A DNA stretch of 64,000 nucleotides from Paralithodes platypus (GCA_032716605.1 CM064492.1:53916100-53980099); one strand, 5' to 3'. Shown: positions 41,838-52,215, numbered from the stretch's first letter. Translations and numbers: made by a program. Notes: generated by a model not told the origin, from the letters alone.

Positions 41838-42413
41838 CATAAGGGGGTAGTGCTTGTTATTTGGTCTATACCGTGTAGTTATTTATAAATATTTTGTTGA
41901 GTTTCCTCGCTAGACCTCCATCAAGCGATTAAATTAAATAATACCCCCTAGACTTCCTTGCAACATAAATAAAATAATACCCCCTAGACTTCCTTGCAAC
42001 ATAAATAAAATAATACCCCCTAGACTTCCTTGCAACATATATAAAATAATACCCCCTAGACTTCCTTGCAACATAAATAAAATAATACCCCCTAGACTTC
42101 CTTGCAACATAAATAAAATAATACCCCCTAGACTTCCTTGCAACATAAATAAAATAATACCCCCTAGACTTCCTTGCAACATAAATTTGTAAATTTTTCG
42201 GTACCAAAAATATCCCGGCTCTAAAATTGCAGGCTTGCTATCGCTCGCCAGTAAAATATCGACACGTAATTGGCACGAAAGGTCTTAATATTGATAAAGA
42301 AATGAGGCGAAAGGTCTCAAAATCGCCAAACTAACGGAACGATCGTCTTAAAATCTCATAAAATAATAAAGATATACTTAAATGAGTAAATAAGTAGGCC
42401 CATCCCCCCTTAA
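41838..42413 (-). mobile_element. Family A MITE expanded by an internal minisatellite
   Basis: The left end ATAAGGGGGTAG has lost its TTAA. CTCGCTAGACCTCCATCAAG is followed by the internal array, then TTTTTCGGTACC, GCTATCGCTCGCCAG, TATCGACACGTAAT and GGCCCATCCCCCCTTAA (TTAA 42410-42413). Without the array it would be about 340 bp. Confidence 0.85.
41935..42185 (-). repeat. 36-bp minisatellite inside a family A MITE
   Basis: Seven units of AAATAATACCCCCTAGACTT plus CCTTGCAACATAAATA. In unexpanded A copies the homologous site is a single ACCCCCTAGACCCCCTTTCA-like stretch, so the unit is native A sequence that has been amplified. Confidence 0.9.
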
Positions 42414-42423
42414 GTGGGCTTAT

Positions 42424-42495
42424 TACCATCTATATTCCTGTAAAGTGGTTCACTTATTATGGACACTTAAATTACTTTTGCATTCCCATAATATT
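42424..42495. repeat. Dispersed repeat L, second copy
   Basis: TTATTACCATCTATATTCCT and TTATTATGGACACTTAAATT match 13625-13712. It lies directly between two A elements. Confidence 0.55.
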
Positions 42496-42831
42496 TTAAG
42501 GGGAGATTTCCACTTGAGGGATTTTTTTCTGGATCCCGTTCTATCTCGTGTTTAGTCCCATTGCTTTTGATATTCTAAGACGTTCGCCCCATTAGTTTGG
42601 TGATTTTAAGAACTTTTGCCCCATTTTTGTCAATTTTAAGACCTTTCGTGCCATGTAGGTGTCGATTTTATCCTGGCGAGCGATAGCGAGCCTGTAATTT
42701 AAGAGGAACCGGCCTTTGGCCGGGACATTTTTCTACCGAAAAATGTACAAATTTATCTTGAAAGGGGGTCTAGGGGGTGTAATTTTAAGCTTGATGGAAT
42801 TCTAGGGAACTATCTAAAAACCTCCCCTTAA
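42496..42831 (+). mobile_element. Family A MITE, complete
   Basis: TTAAGGGGAGATTTCC at the left and CCTCCCCTTAA at the right (TTAA 42828-42831). It contains CTGGCGAGCGATAGCGAGCC, GGCCTTTGGCCGGGAC and CCGAAAAATGTACAAATTTA. Good core conservation. Confidence 0.85.
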
Positions 42832-42839
42832 CAGTGTAT

Positions 42840-43078
42840 GCTATGGGTTTTTTATTATTTTGCTTTGTTATATATATTCTGTATATTAGGTTATTTCACG
42901 TTATTTTTCCGTAAGGTAATGATACACTAATAATGATCTTTCTATCGTTTCGTTAATTCACGTTATTTTTCCGTAATTTAATAATTTACAAATAATAACT
43001 TTTCTTTCTCTTCGTTATTTCAGGTTATTTTTCTGTAATGTAATAATAAACTAATAATGATCTTTCTCTTTTTCCCCA
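42840..43078 (+). repeat. About 60-bp tandem repeat, three units
   Basis: Units share CGTTATTTTTCCGTAA, then ACTAATAATGATCTTTC and TCTTCGTTA. The last unit ends in a pyrimidine run and CCCCAG, which forms the acceptor-like site of the next entry. Confidence 0.75.
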
Positions 43079-43079
43079 G

Positions 43080-43122
43080 GTGAGTTCCATAGCTATACCC
43101 AACGGTGCCTTGCCTCCGTGTC
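43080..43122 (+). other. Candidate 43-nt host micro-exon
   Basis: TTTCTCTTTTTCCCCAG (ending 43079) is a strong 3' splice-site consensus and GTGAGT at 43123-43128 a strong donor. The enclosed 43 nt is open in two frames (for example SSIAIPNGALPPC). It is not tandemly repeated here and no other copy is in the window. A second GTGAGT begins at 43080 itself, which weakens the call. No partner exon was found. Confidence 0.25.
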
Positions 43123-43125
43123 GTG

Positions 43126-43128
<3 letters not shown>

Positions 43129-43166
<38 letters not shown>

Positions 43167-43282
43167 GATTATGTATATATTTATTTATATATTTGTTTTT
43201 GTAATCATATTCACTTTCGTCTTCTTATAACATTATTATCGTATATACATATACCGGGTATATATATATATACCGGTATATA

Positions 43283-43339
<57 letters not shown>

Positions 43340-43371
43340 GATATATATATATATATATATAATTATATACC

Positions 43372-43423
<52 letters not shown>

Positions 43424-43555
43424 TATATTGTACTATATTATCTTGGATGCTTCTTATTCTATATTTCTATTTTATATTCTATCCCCCTCCTCCTCCTTCT
43501 TTCCCTCCTTTATTCTCTCCCCCCTCCTCCTCCTCCTTCTTAGCCCAGGGGACAC
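43129..43555. repeat. (ATT)n, (AT)n and CCTCC-rich sequence
   Basis: (ATT)n at 43128-43166, long (AT)n-type runs at 43255-43425 broken by ATACCGGTATA and TACAGTATA motifs, then CCTCCTCC sequence at 43485-43535. Confidence 0.9.
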
Positions 43556-43665
43556 ACTGAAATCCATTGCTCGAAAATGGCAAAACACGAGGTAATTACT
43601 CAATAATAATTAAACAAAATATCAAAATAACCCACAAGACGTCGGGCCAGATAGTATTAAGACCG
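43556..43665. repeat. Dispersed repeat H, second copy
   Basis: CATTGCTCGAAAATGGCAAA, TAATTAAACAAAATATC and CCCACAAGACGTCGGG match 13896-14035. Confidence 0.65.
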
Positions 43666-43689
43666 CAAATAACTATAGCCTATTTACTA

Positions 43690-43800
43690 TCATTAAACCA
43701 GAAATCTTGACCACTAACCCCTTGTAGCGAACTCAGGAAAGGGCTACAGCAAATGGGCTGAAGATTTACCCACGGCTTTCCTGGTTGAGTCTTCCCTAAT
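43690..43800 (-). repeat. Dispersed repeat I
   Basis: On the minus strand CAACCAGGAAAGCC, AGCCCATTTGCTGTAGCCCT and TGAGTT match 52545-52630 and 60465-60560. Nature unknown. Confidence 0.6.
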
Positions 43801-43823
43801 GGTAGTAATGGCAGCTTGATTGT

Positions 43824-44188
43824 TTAAGGGGGGATGGGCGTATTTATTTGATAATTTATGTATTTGTTTTACTATTTTCTTAGTTTCCTCCCTAGACCTC
43901 CACCAAGCTTATAAAACCACCTGCACAAAACCTTCCTTCAAGATAAATTTGTACATTTTTCGATAGAAAAATTTCCCGACCGAAGGCCGATTTCTCTTAA
44001 ATTACAGGCTCGCTGTCGCTTGCCAGGATATGAATGGACACCTAAATGACACGAAAATTCTTAATATTGACAAAGAAATGGGACGAAAGGTCTTAAAATC
44101 GTCAAACTAATGGGCTTAAAATCTGAACACTAAAAGGGCTTAGCATGAGGAAGAAGGGCGACCATAAAAACGGCTCATCTCCCCTTAA
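43824..44188 (-). mobile_element. Family A MITE, complete
   Basis: TTAAGGGGGGATGGGCG at the left and GGCTCATCTCCCCTTAA at the right (TTAA 44185-44188). It contains CTAGACCTCCACCAAGC, TTTTTCGATAGAAAAA, GACCGAAGGCCG and GCTCGCTGTCGCTTGCCAGG. Confidence 0.85.
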
Positions 44189-44233
44189 GTCCTATTGATT
44201 TGCAAGAAGTTAGAGGTCAAGAGTCTATAGCTT

Positions 44234-44310
44234 AATAATTGACCACTGGCGAGTTTCGGGCTATAAGGAAGTTAGAGCCGTAGACGTCGGTATTCTAATC
44301 CAACCAACAC
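44234..44310 (+). mobile_element. Family J foldback repeat, left part
   Basis: ATAATTGACCACTGGCGAGT and GGGCTATAAGGAAGTTAGAG match the left arm at 5522-5575. No right arm follows; a retrotransposon fragment begins at about 44324. Confidence 0.65.
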
Positions 44311-44323
44311 AAGACGATGTTAT

Positions 44324-44653
44324 CAGCTTAAGAAGGACATACGTAGTACCCGTCTTGCAACACAATCCCACCCCTACTCTGTGCAACTCTCCAACCCAAG
44401 AGTGAAACGTTATTCTCAATCTTTCTTTTATTCAACTGCTGAGCTGTGGAACTCTCTCCCAAAATCAGTCTTTCCCTCTTCCTATGACTTAAATTGCTTC
44501 AAACTACGTGTGTCCAGGCATTTTGGCTCGAACGTCCCTTGTTTTGGCCCTGTCACTCTTTCAACTCTGGGGGAGGCACTCGATACAGGCAGTTCTGCCT
44601 TTTGTCTCCCTCACTCACATATAACAAAATATATATATATGTTATATAGTTGA
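44324..44653 (+). pseudogene. 3' end of a third type of non-LTR reverse transcriptase ORF
   Basis: One frame open from 44324 to the stop at 44651-44653: QLKKDIRSTRLATQSHPYSV, VKRYSQSFFYSTAELWNSLP, YDLNCFKLRVSRHFG. The FxxxTAELWNSLP region is a common C-terminal feature of arthropod Jockey-type ORF2 proteins. It ends in (AT)n. It differs from the 14.5-kb and 21-kb families. Confidence 0.75.
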
Positions 44654-44965
44654 TTGATAGTGCTCATGATTAATTAACGACATATGTCGATATACAATCT
44701 TCGAACAGGCTGAGTTAACATGGCCATATATTCAACAAAATATACCGGTATATATATAAAAAATTGACAGACTTCAGTTTTCGAGGTCAATGCAAAACAA
44801 GCTTGAATATCGACAATTGCTAGAGGTAAAAGCTCTCCTGTGGCGGCCAAGGTCTGCAGTAGGTTACGGTTAGAAGGGGTTGACTGTGTTTGGGCATTGT
44901 TTGGTTAATTCTGTTGGTCGTATTTACTTATTGTTGTTGTTTAGAGAAGGTATTGATAAGGATTG
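44654..44965. other. Intergenic sequence, nothing recognised
   Basis: AT-rich at the start with ATACCGGTATATATAT near 44740. No feature supported. Confidence 0.4.
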
Positions 44966-45555
44966 TAGAGAGAGAGAGAGCGAAGGGGGGGGGGGGGGGG
45001 AGGGGGTGAGGAAAATGTGAGATTATGAGTAAATTTTGAGAGAGAGAGAGATTGAAGTGGAGGTGAAAGATGATTGTGTGCAATTAGGAGAGCATAATTA
45101 CATAGAGCGTCGGTAGCTAAGTGTGTGTGTGTGTGTGTGTGAGAGAGAGCGAGCGAGAGAGAGAGAGGGGGAGGGTAATGTGCGAGATCTAAAGTGTGTG
45201 TGTGTGAGAGAGAAAGTGAGTGTGGGTAGTGTGTGCTAGATAAACTGTGAGCGAGTGAGAGAAAATGACTGAAAGTATACTGAGAGAGATAGTGTTAGCG
45301 AGTGAGAGTGAGTGTGGGTAAACTGTGTGTGAGAGAGAGATAGAGTAGGCGAGTGAGAGTGAGTGATGGTAACCTGCGAGAGACAGAGTGAGCGAGTAAG
45401 CGAGAGTGAGTGTGAGTAACCTGTGAAAGTGATTGAGTAAGGGTAAACTGTGTGTGAGAGAGAGTGAGAGAGTGAGTGAAAGTGAGTAAGTGAGGGTAAA
45501 GTGTGAAAGAGAGAGTGAGTAAGGATAGAGTGAGTGAGTGAGAGTGAGATAGTTG
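44966..45555 (+). repeat. (GA)n/(GT)n compound region with 50-60-bp units
   Basis: GAGCGAGTGAGAGTGAGTG and GGGTAAACTGTGTGTGAGAG phrases alternate about eight times. A G homopolymer lies at 44986-45000. Confidence 0.85.
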
Positions 45556-45605
45556 TAGCCCTCCTCCTCCTCCTCCTCCTGCTGTACTATACGTATTGAT
45601 TACCC

Positions 45606-45986
45606 AGGGGCCAGGCCAGTAACCCACTTCTACACCACCACTACCACTACCACACTAGCATCAAGGTACCCTCACTACCACTCGCATACATAACTCTCTC
45701 TCTCTCTCTGACCCACTTCTACACTACCACTACCACCACTAGCATCAAGGTACCCTCACTACCACTCGCATACATAACTCTCTCTCTCTCTCTAACCCAC
45801 TTCTACACCACCACTACCACTACCACTACCACACTAGCATCAAGGTACCCTCACTACCACTCGCATACATAACTCTCTCTCTCTCTCTAACCCACTTCTA
45901 CACCACCACTACCACTACCACCACTAGCATCAAGGTACCCTCACTACCACTCGCATACATAACTCTCTCTCTCTCTCTCCTTAAAC
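45606..45986 (+). repeat. About 90-bp tandem repeat, four units
   Basis: Each unit has ACCCACTTCTACACCACCAC, (ACT/ACC)n of variable length, CATCAAGGTACCCTCACTAC, CACTCGCATACATAACT and a (CT)8-like run. Units are nearly identical outside the ACC run. Confidence 0.9.
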
Positions 45987-46960
45987 CTATGTATTAATAT
46001 TATTATCCCTACTCACCTCCCTTCACCCTCACATTACCTAACTCCCCTCCTCCCCTTACCTCATTCCCCCTCACCTCACTTATCTCCCCTCACTTCACCC
46101 CCATCACCTCATTCCCTCTCCCCTCACTCCCCCGCCTCTTACCTCCCCCCTCCCCTTACCTCACCCCCCCTCATCTCACCTCGCTTCACCCCCTCCCCTC
46201 CCTCACTCCCCCTTCACCTCACCTCCTAGCCCCTCCCTCACCTCACTCTCCATTCTACTAGTCTCATTCCCTCTCCCCTCACTCCCCCTCACCCTACCTC
46301 CCTCCCTCCTCCCCTCACCTGCCCCCCCCCCTCCCCCCCCCCTTCCTCTCACCTCACTTCAGCACCTCCTGATATCCTCTTTCCCGTGATGTGTCTGGTC
46401 CCATCTCACGCCTCCCCTCACACCTCACACAACATCTTATCTCCTTTGCTTGATGCCTTTCTCTTTATATCTCTCCTCACACTCCTCATATCACCTCATC
46501 CACCCACCTTCCCCTCACTTCACTCACCTCATAACATCTTATCATCTTTGCTGCTGCCTTCCTTCCTGTGTCATTATCTCTTTCTCCTCAATTCCTCATT
46601 TTATTCGTAGTGTTTCCCTTCCTCCCTCACTTCACACCCTCCCCTCCCGCGTCTCCTCTTCTCACATCCATTCCCATCACTCTCCCCATATCCTCGCTCC
46701 TCTCTCCACACTCCTTCCCTCCCTCACCTCACTTCCTCCCCTCCCCTCACCTCACTCCCCCCTCCCTCACTTACCTCCCCTTCCCTATCCTCCCCTTCCC
46801 CTTCTCCTTCTGCCTCCCCATTTCCCCTTCTCCCTCCCCTCCCCTCCCCTCCCCCTTCTTCCTCCTACCTCCCCTCCCCCCTCATCCCCTTCTAATCCCG
46901 TCTTTTCTGGTGTGTCTGGTCCCATCTCACGCCTGCACTGCTGCTTACACCTTCCTTCCT
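45987..46960 (+). repeat. Polypyrimidine region (CCTCAC/CCCTCC-rich)
   Basis: About 950 bp of irregular C/T/A sequence with CCCCTCACCTCA phrases. GTGTCTGGTCCCATCTCACG occurs twice (about 46390 and 46911), marking a 520-bp duplicated segment. Confidence 0.85.
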
Positions 46961-47377
<417 letters not shown>

Positions 47378-47593
47378 TTAACCCTTTGCAGATTATGACG
47401 CATTTTGACAGTTTATTTTGGCTATCATTAGACAATTCTATACAATTTACGAAGGATCTGTGGACATTTTAAGGGTAAAGACTGTGTCAATTAACCCTCT
47501 GACTTCCAAATACCCTTCCTAATCTGAATACAATCGTCTAATAATAGCCAGACAACAGACAATAAATGAACAATGGTATCTTCTAAGGGTTAA
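47378..47593. mobile_element. Family C MITE, complete reference copy
   Basis: TTAACCCTTTGCAGATTATG at the left, ATCTTCTAAGGGTTAA at the right; 216 bp including both TTAA. Inverted inner parts are TTAGACAATTCTATACAATT and CTAATCTGAATACAATCGTC. It interrupts a tandem repeat, showing a clean insertion. Confidence 0.85.
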
Positions 47594-47643
47594 TGTACAT
47601 CTTATATACCTTTGTCATGGCCTTTGTAAACCCTTTATTGTTA

Positions 47644-48024
47644 TTAAGGGGGGTCACCGGCTTTTTTTATCCTTCTCTCCTTTTCTCTCTTTCTCTGGCT
47701 TGTATACATTTGGCCCCATTCAACCAACTGTTTTAAGACGTTTATCCCCATCCAGGTGTCTTTTTTTTTCCTGGCGAGCGATAGCGACCCAGTATTGTAT
47801 GGAGAAATCCGGCTTCGCCGGAGAAATTTTTCTATCAAAAAATATACAAATTTAGCTTGCTGTAAAACAAAAATATTTGTATGCTGGCTCGCTACCGCTC
47901 GCCAGGAAAGTATTGACACCTGGATGGGGTAAACGTCTTTAAACAGTAGGCTGAATGGGGCCGAATGAATACAAACCAAAGAGAGGGAGAGAAAGAGAAA
48001 ACAAAACGAGGTGGGCTCCCTTAA
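47644..48024 (+). mobile_element. Family B foldback MITE, complete
   Basis: TTAAGGGGGGTCACCGGC (47644) to GAGGTGGGCTCCCTTAA (48024). Arms pair through CTGGCGAGCGATAGCGACCC and GGCTCGCTACCGCTCGCCAG. The central mini-hairpin is ATCCGGCTTCGCCGGAG. Confidence 0.9.
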
Positions 48025-48176
48025 GTCCACACAGTGTCCGCCTTTCATCCCGTACTCTTATTGCTTGGGTGCCCTTTTTCTGCCCAGCCTCTTTGTTTTT
48101 GTTCCTGCACCCTACATTGTTCGGTACCCACTTTTCTGCTTGCTTATAGTCTCCCCCCCCCCTTCCCCCCCTTCCC

Positions 48177-48209
<33 letters not shown>

Positions 48210-48245
48210 TCTGTCTCTGTCTCTGTTTCTATCTCTCTCTCTGTT

Positions 48246-48322
<77 letters not shown>

Positions 48323-48424
48323 ATATGTGTGTCAGTCTAGCTTTTTGTTTCCTTTGAAGTGTTTTCGAGGTGTTACATAATTATAGGGTGTCAGTTCCTA
48401 CTAAAGATAGTGGGAAACCTTTTG
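48025..48424. repeat. Spacer with (CT)n
   Basis: C/T-rich from 48152 with (CT)n at about 48178-48316. The first 120 bp and last 100 bp are unrecognised. Confidence 0.75.
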
Positions 48425-48639
48425 TTAACCCCTACTTTACCGGTGACGTCCTTTTAACTTTATTCTGGCTACTATTAGACGATTATATTCAGTTTAAATA
48501 GGGCCTCCAGCAATTAACAGGCTTGGAACTATCTCACTTAACCATTTTTGCTACCACAGAGCCTTCTTAAACTGCTCAAAATGGTCTAAGTATAGCTAGA
48601 ATGAAGTTAAAGAAACGTCGCCGATACAGAAGGGGTTAA
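48425..48639. mobile_element. Family C MITE, complete
   Basis: TTAACCCCTACTTTACCGGT at the left, CCGATACAGAAGGGGTTAA at the right; 215 bp. Inverted parts: ATTAGACGATTATATTCAGT and ACTGCTCAAAATGGTCTAAG. Confidence 0.85.
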
Positions 48640-48736
48640 GTGCGATACAGTACTACACCATTGTTATTCTAGACTGTACCGGGTGGTCTGGTAGGTTCCA
48701 ACACTTGTCATCCTAAACTTGACTAACGTCAGACGC

Positions 48737-49121
48737 TTAAGGGGGGTCACTGGCTTTTGTTTTATCTTTCTCTCCTTTTCTCTCTTTCCATGGCTTGTAT
48801 CCATTTGGCCCCATTCAGCCAACTGTTTTAAGACGTTTATCCCCATCCAGGTGTCGATTTCTTCCTGGCGAGCGATAGCGAACCAGCATTGTATGGAGAA
48901 ATCCGGCTTCGCCGGAGACAATTTTCTATCGAAAAATTTACAAATTTAGCTTGCTGTCAAAACAAAGATATGTGTATGCTGGCTCACTACCGCTCGCTAG
49001 GAAAATATTGACACCTGGATGGGGGTAAACATCTTAAAACAGTAGGGTGAATGGGGCCGAATGGATACAAGCCAAAGAGAGAGGGAGAGAAAGAGAACAA
49101 AAGCGAGGTGAGCTCCCTTAA
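48737..49121 (+). mobile_element. Family B foldback MITE, complete
   Basis: TTAAGGGGGGTCACTGGC (48737) to CGAGGTGAGCTCCCTTAA (49121). The two arms of about 165 bp pair almost continuously around a centre of about 60 bp. Confidence 0.9.
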
Positions 49122-49734
49122 TATAGAGCTCACCATTTTTTTTTTTAACCCTTTGACTATGGACGACCCTTGCTGATCGTACAGATGGCAAGATGTCCAG
49201 CTGGCTTCTTTTATTTAACTGTGTTGGTGGTGTAAAGGTCGTTGCACACTGACAGACAGCCCCTTCAAGACTGGCACGAACGCCCACGATACATACAAAT
49301 CCTGTGTCTTGCCGAATTTACTAGAGATCGCGGCGAAAATGGCTGGCATCGTTAGTCGTATCTCTACCGTATCTCTTCCGCACGACTTGATAAGACTCTA
49401 GCGATGCCGATACGGTGGAGAAACGAATGCTACGAAGAAGATAGGAAAAGTCGTGCGAAGGGTACACGACTAGTCCACAGAAAAGATACGACCCAAAAGA
49501 CTGCGATACGACTCAGAAGAATCGTATCGACGCCGTGAGACGTGCAACCGGATTGAGGCTAGACGCACGGTTGCCAACTCGACCGTTGCCAATTTTCGGC
49601 ACGGCAGGCTTACGCACCAGACGACGTTGATACGGTCCATACGGCTTTGATACGGACCATACGTGTTTGATACGGACCACACGATTGTGATACAGCGAGT
49701 TCGTGATGGAGACCAGACTCAGACGATTTTTTAC
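49122..49734. repeat. Unassigned sequence with a 17-bp TTGATACGGACCATACG repeat
   Basis: Balanced composition with many GATACG/CGTATC words. TTGATACGGTCCATACG, TTGATACGGACCATACG and TTGATACGGACCACACG follow one another at 49627-49685. An N-like GGCAAGATGTCCAGCTGGC lies at 49187. No coding motif was found. It may be an unknown repeat family. Confidence 0.4.
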
Positions 49735-50450
49735 AGTTGCCGGGGGATTCCCACATATCAGGCTTTTTCTCTCATCTCAGCCCTGTTCTCTCATCTCATC
49801 CTTGTTCTCTCATCTCAGCCTAGTTCTCTCTCATCTCAGCCTTTTTCTCTCATCTCAACCTTTTTCTTTCATCTCAGCCCTTGTTCTCTCATCTCAGCAT
49901 TTTTCTCTCATCTCAGCCCTTGTTCTCTCATCTCAGCCCTTGTTCTCTCATCTCAGCCTTTTTCTCTCATCTCAGCCTTGTTCTTTCATCTCAGCCTTTT
50001 CTCTCATCTCAGCCTTGTTCTCTCATCTCAGCCTTCTTCTTTCATATCAGCCATGTTCTCTCGTCTCAGGCGTATTCTCTCATCTTAGCCCTTTTCTCTC
50101 ATCTCAGCCCTTTTTCTCTCATCTCAGCCTTGTTCTCTCTCATCTCAGCCTTGTTCCTCTCATCTCAGCTTTTTCCCTCTCATCTCAGCCTTTTTCTCTC
50201 ATCTCAGCCGTTTCCTCTCACCTCCGCCTTTCCCTCTCATCTCAGCTTTTTCCTCTCATCTCAGCCTTTTCCTCTCATCTCAGCCTTTATCTCTCATCTC
50301 AGCCTTTTCCTCTCATCTCAGCCTTTATCTCTCATCTCAGCCTTTTCCTCTCATCTCAGCCTTTTGCTCTCATCTCAGCCTTGTTCTTTCATCTCAGCCT
50401 TTTTCTCTCATCTCAGCTCTTTCCCTTTCATCTCAGCCCATTTTCTACAC
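49735..50450 (+). repeat. 18-20-bp polypyrimidine-rich minisatellite
   Basis: The unit is CTCTCATCTCAGCCTTTTT, about 38 units with one-base length changes. Open frames across it shift with the unit and are not genes. Confidence 0.95.
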
Positions 50451-50504
50451 ATTCCACCTCGCTTCTATCTCCCATTTTCTGTTGTACTTTCAAGACTAAT
50501 AAAT

Positions 50505-51010
50505 AATCTTACTTGCTTTGTCTTTCATTATATTGTATATTTTCTTTCTAATAAATGGTTACCCTTCTTAATTTGTCTTTCTAATAAATGGTTTATCTTC
50601 TTGATTTGTCTTTGTAATGTATTTGCCGTTCTAATATATGGTTCCCCTTCTTGATTTGTTTTTGTTATGTGTTTTGCCGTTCTTATATATGGTTCACCTG
50701 TATTTGTCTTTGTTACCGGTATGTGTTTTGCCGTTCTAATATATGGTTCACCTGTATTTGTCTTTGTTACTGGTATGTGTTTTGCCGTTCTTATATATGG
50801 TTCACCTGTATTTGTCTTTGTTACCGGTATGTGTTTTGCCGTTCTAATATATGGTTCACCTGTATTTGTCTTTGTTACTGGTATGTGTTTTGCCGTTCTT
50901 ATATATGGTTCACCTGTATTTGTCTTTGTTACCGGTATGTGTTTTGCCGTTCTAATATATGGTTCACCTGTATTTGTCTTTGTTACTGGTATGTGTTTTA
51001 CCGTTCTAAT
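50505..51010 (+). repeat. 54-bp minisatellite organised as 108-bp dimers
   Basis: The unit is TTTGCCGTTCTAATATATGG, TTCACCTGTATTTGTCTTTG, TTACCGGTATGTGT. From 50660 two unit types alternate strictly: one with TTCTAATATA, the other with TTCTTATATA, and ACCGGT against ACTGGT, giving a 108-bp higher-order period. Decayed units precede it from 50505. Confidence 0.9.
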
Positions 51011-51445
51011 ATATGGTTCCCCTTCTTGTTTCGTCTCTGTAATGTGTGTTGTTGTTCTAATAAATGGTTACCCTTCTTGTTTCGTCTCTGTAATGTGTGT
51101 TGTTGTTCTAATAAATGGTTACCCTTCTTGTTTCGTCTCTGTAATGTGTGTTGTTGTTCTAATAAATGGTTACCCTTCTTGTTTCGTCTCTGTAATGTGT
51201 GTTGTTGTTCTAATAAATGGTTACCCTTCTTGTTTCGTCTCTGTAATGTGTGTTGTTGTTCTAATAAATGGTTACCCTTCTTGTTTCGTCTCTGTAATGT
51301 GTGTTGTTGTTCTAATAAATGGTTACCCTTCTTGTTTCGTCTCTGTAATGTGTGTTGTTGTTCTAATAAATGGTTACCCTTCTTGTTTCGTCTCTGTAAT
51401 GTGTGTTGTTGTTCTAATAAATGGTTACCCTTCATGTTTCGTCTT
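51011..51445 (+). repeat. 51-bp minisatellite related to the preceding array
   Basis: The unit is GTTGTTCTAATAAATGGTTA, CCCTTCTTGTTTCGTCTCTG, TAATGTGTGTT, eight nearly identical units. It aligns with the 54-bp unit (TTCTAATAxATGGTT...TGTxxT), so one parent repeat was amplified twice. Confidence 0.9.
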
Positions 51446-52075
51446 TCTTTCTAATGAATTTTGTCTTTCAAATAACTAGGGTTCCCCTTTCTCGTGTTGT
51501 CTTTCTTTCGAACGTATTTTGTCTTACTAATAAATGTGTCCCCTTCTGTTTTGTCTAGTGCCACTTCACATACTTCGTTTTCTTACATAAATGGCCTACC
51601 TGGTGTGTTTTGTGTCTGGAAGGTTACACAAAACAGTATAGATTTTCCATCAAAGGTTACAACCTCCATTAAAAGATCCTCTCTTTCTCTGTCTCTCTCT
51701 CTGCCTATCCCTCTTTACCGCCAACCCTCTCTCTATCTCTCTCCTTCATCTCATCCTCTCCCCTTTACTCCACCACCACCAATCTCCACTACCACTCTCC
51801 GCCTCCTCCTCCACCACCACCACCACCACCACCAATCTCCACCACTATACCACTAACACTACTTTCAACCACCACCACTCTCCGCCCCTCCTCCATCACC
51901 ACCACTTACAGCACCACCACCACCACCAATCTCCACCGGCAACACTTCTTGTATATACCACCACCACCACCACCACCACCTCCACCTCCATGCTAGATAT
52001 TGTTAATTAATAACCTTTTGTTAATGTGTTTTCAAAGTGCAAGTGGTGAAGTGTTAAAGTAGCACCAGTAAATGA
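51446..52075. repeat. Spacer with (CT)n-like and (ACC)n-like tracts
   Basis: CTCTCTCTGT sequence at 51680-51750, ACCACC sequence at 51768-51990. The 51446-51660 part continues decayed satellite-like phrases (TTTCGTCTTTCTTTCTAAT). Nothing else is recognised. Confidence 0.75.
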
Positions 52076-52096
52076 CTATATATATATATATATACA

Positions 52097-52159
<63 letters not shown>

Positions 52160-52215
52160 TATGTATTTATTTATTTATATACAGTATATATATATATTTA
52201 TTTATTTATATTCTC
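52076..52215. repeat. (AT)n microsatellite
   Basis: (AT)n with ATACAGTATAT interruptions and TTTATTTATTTA at the end. Confidence 0.95.
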
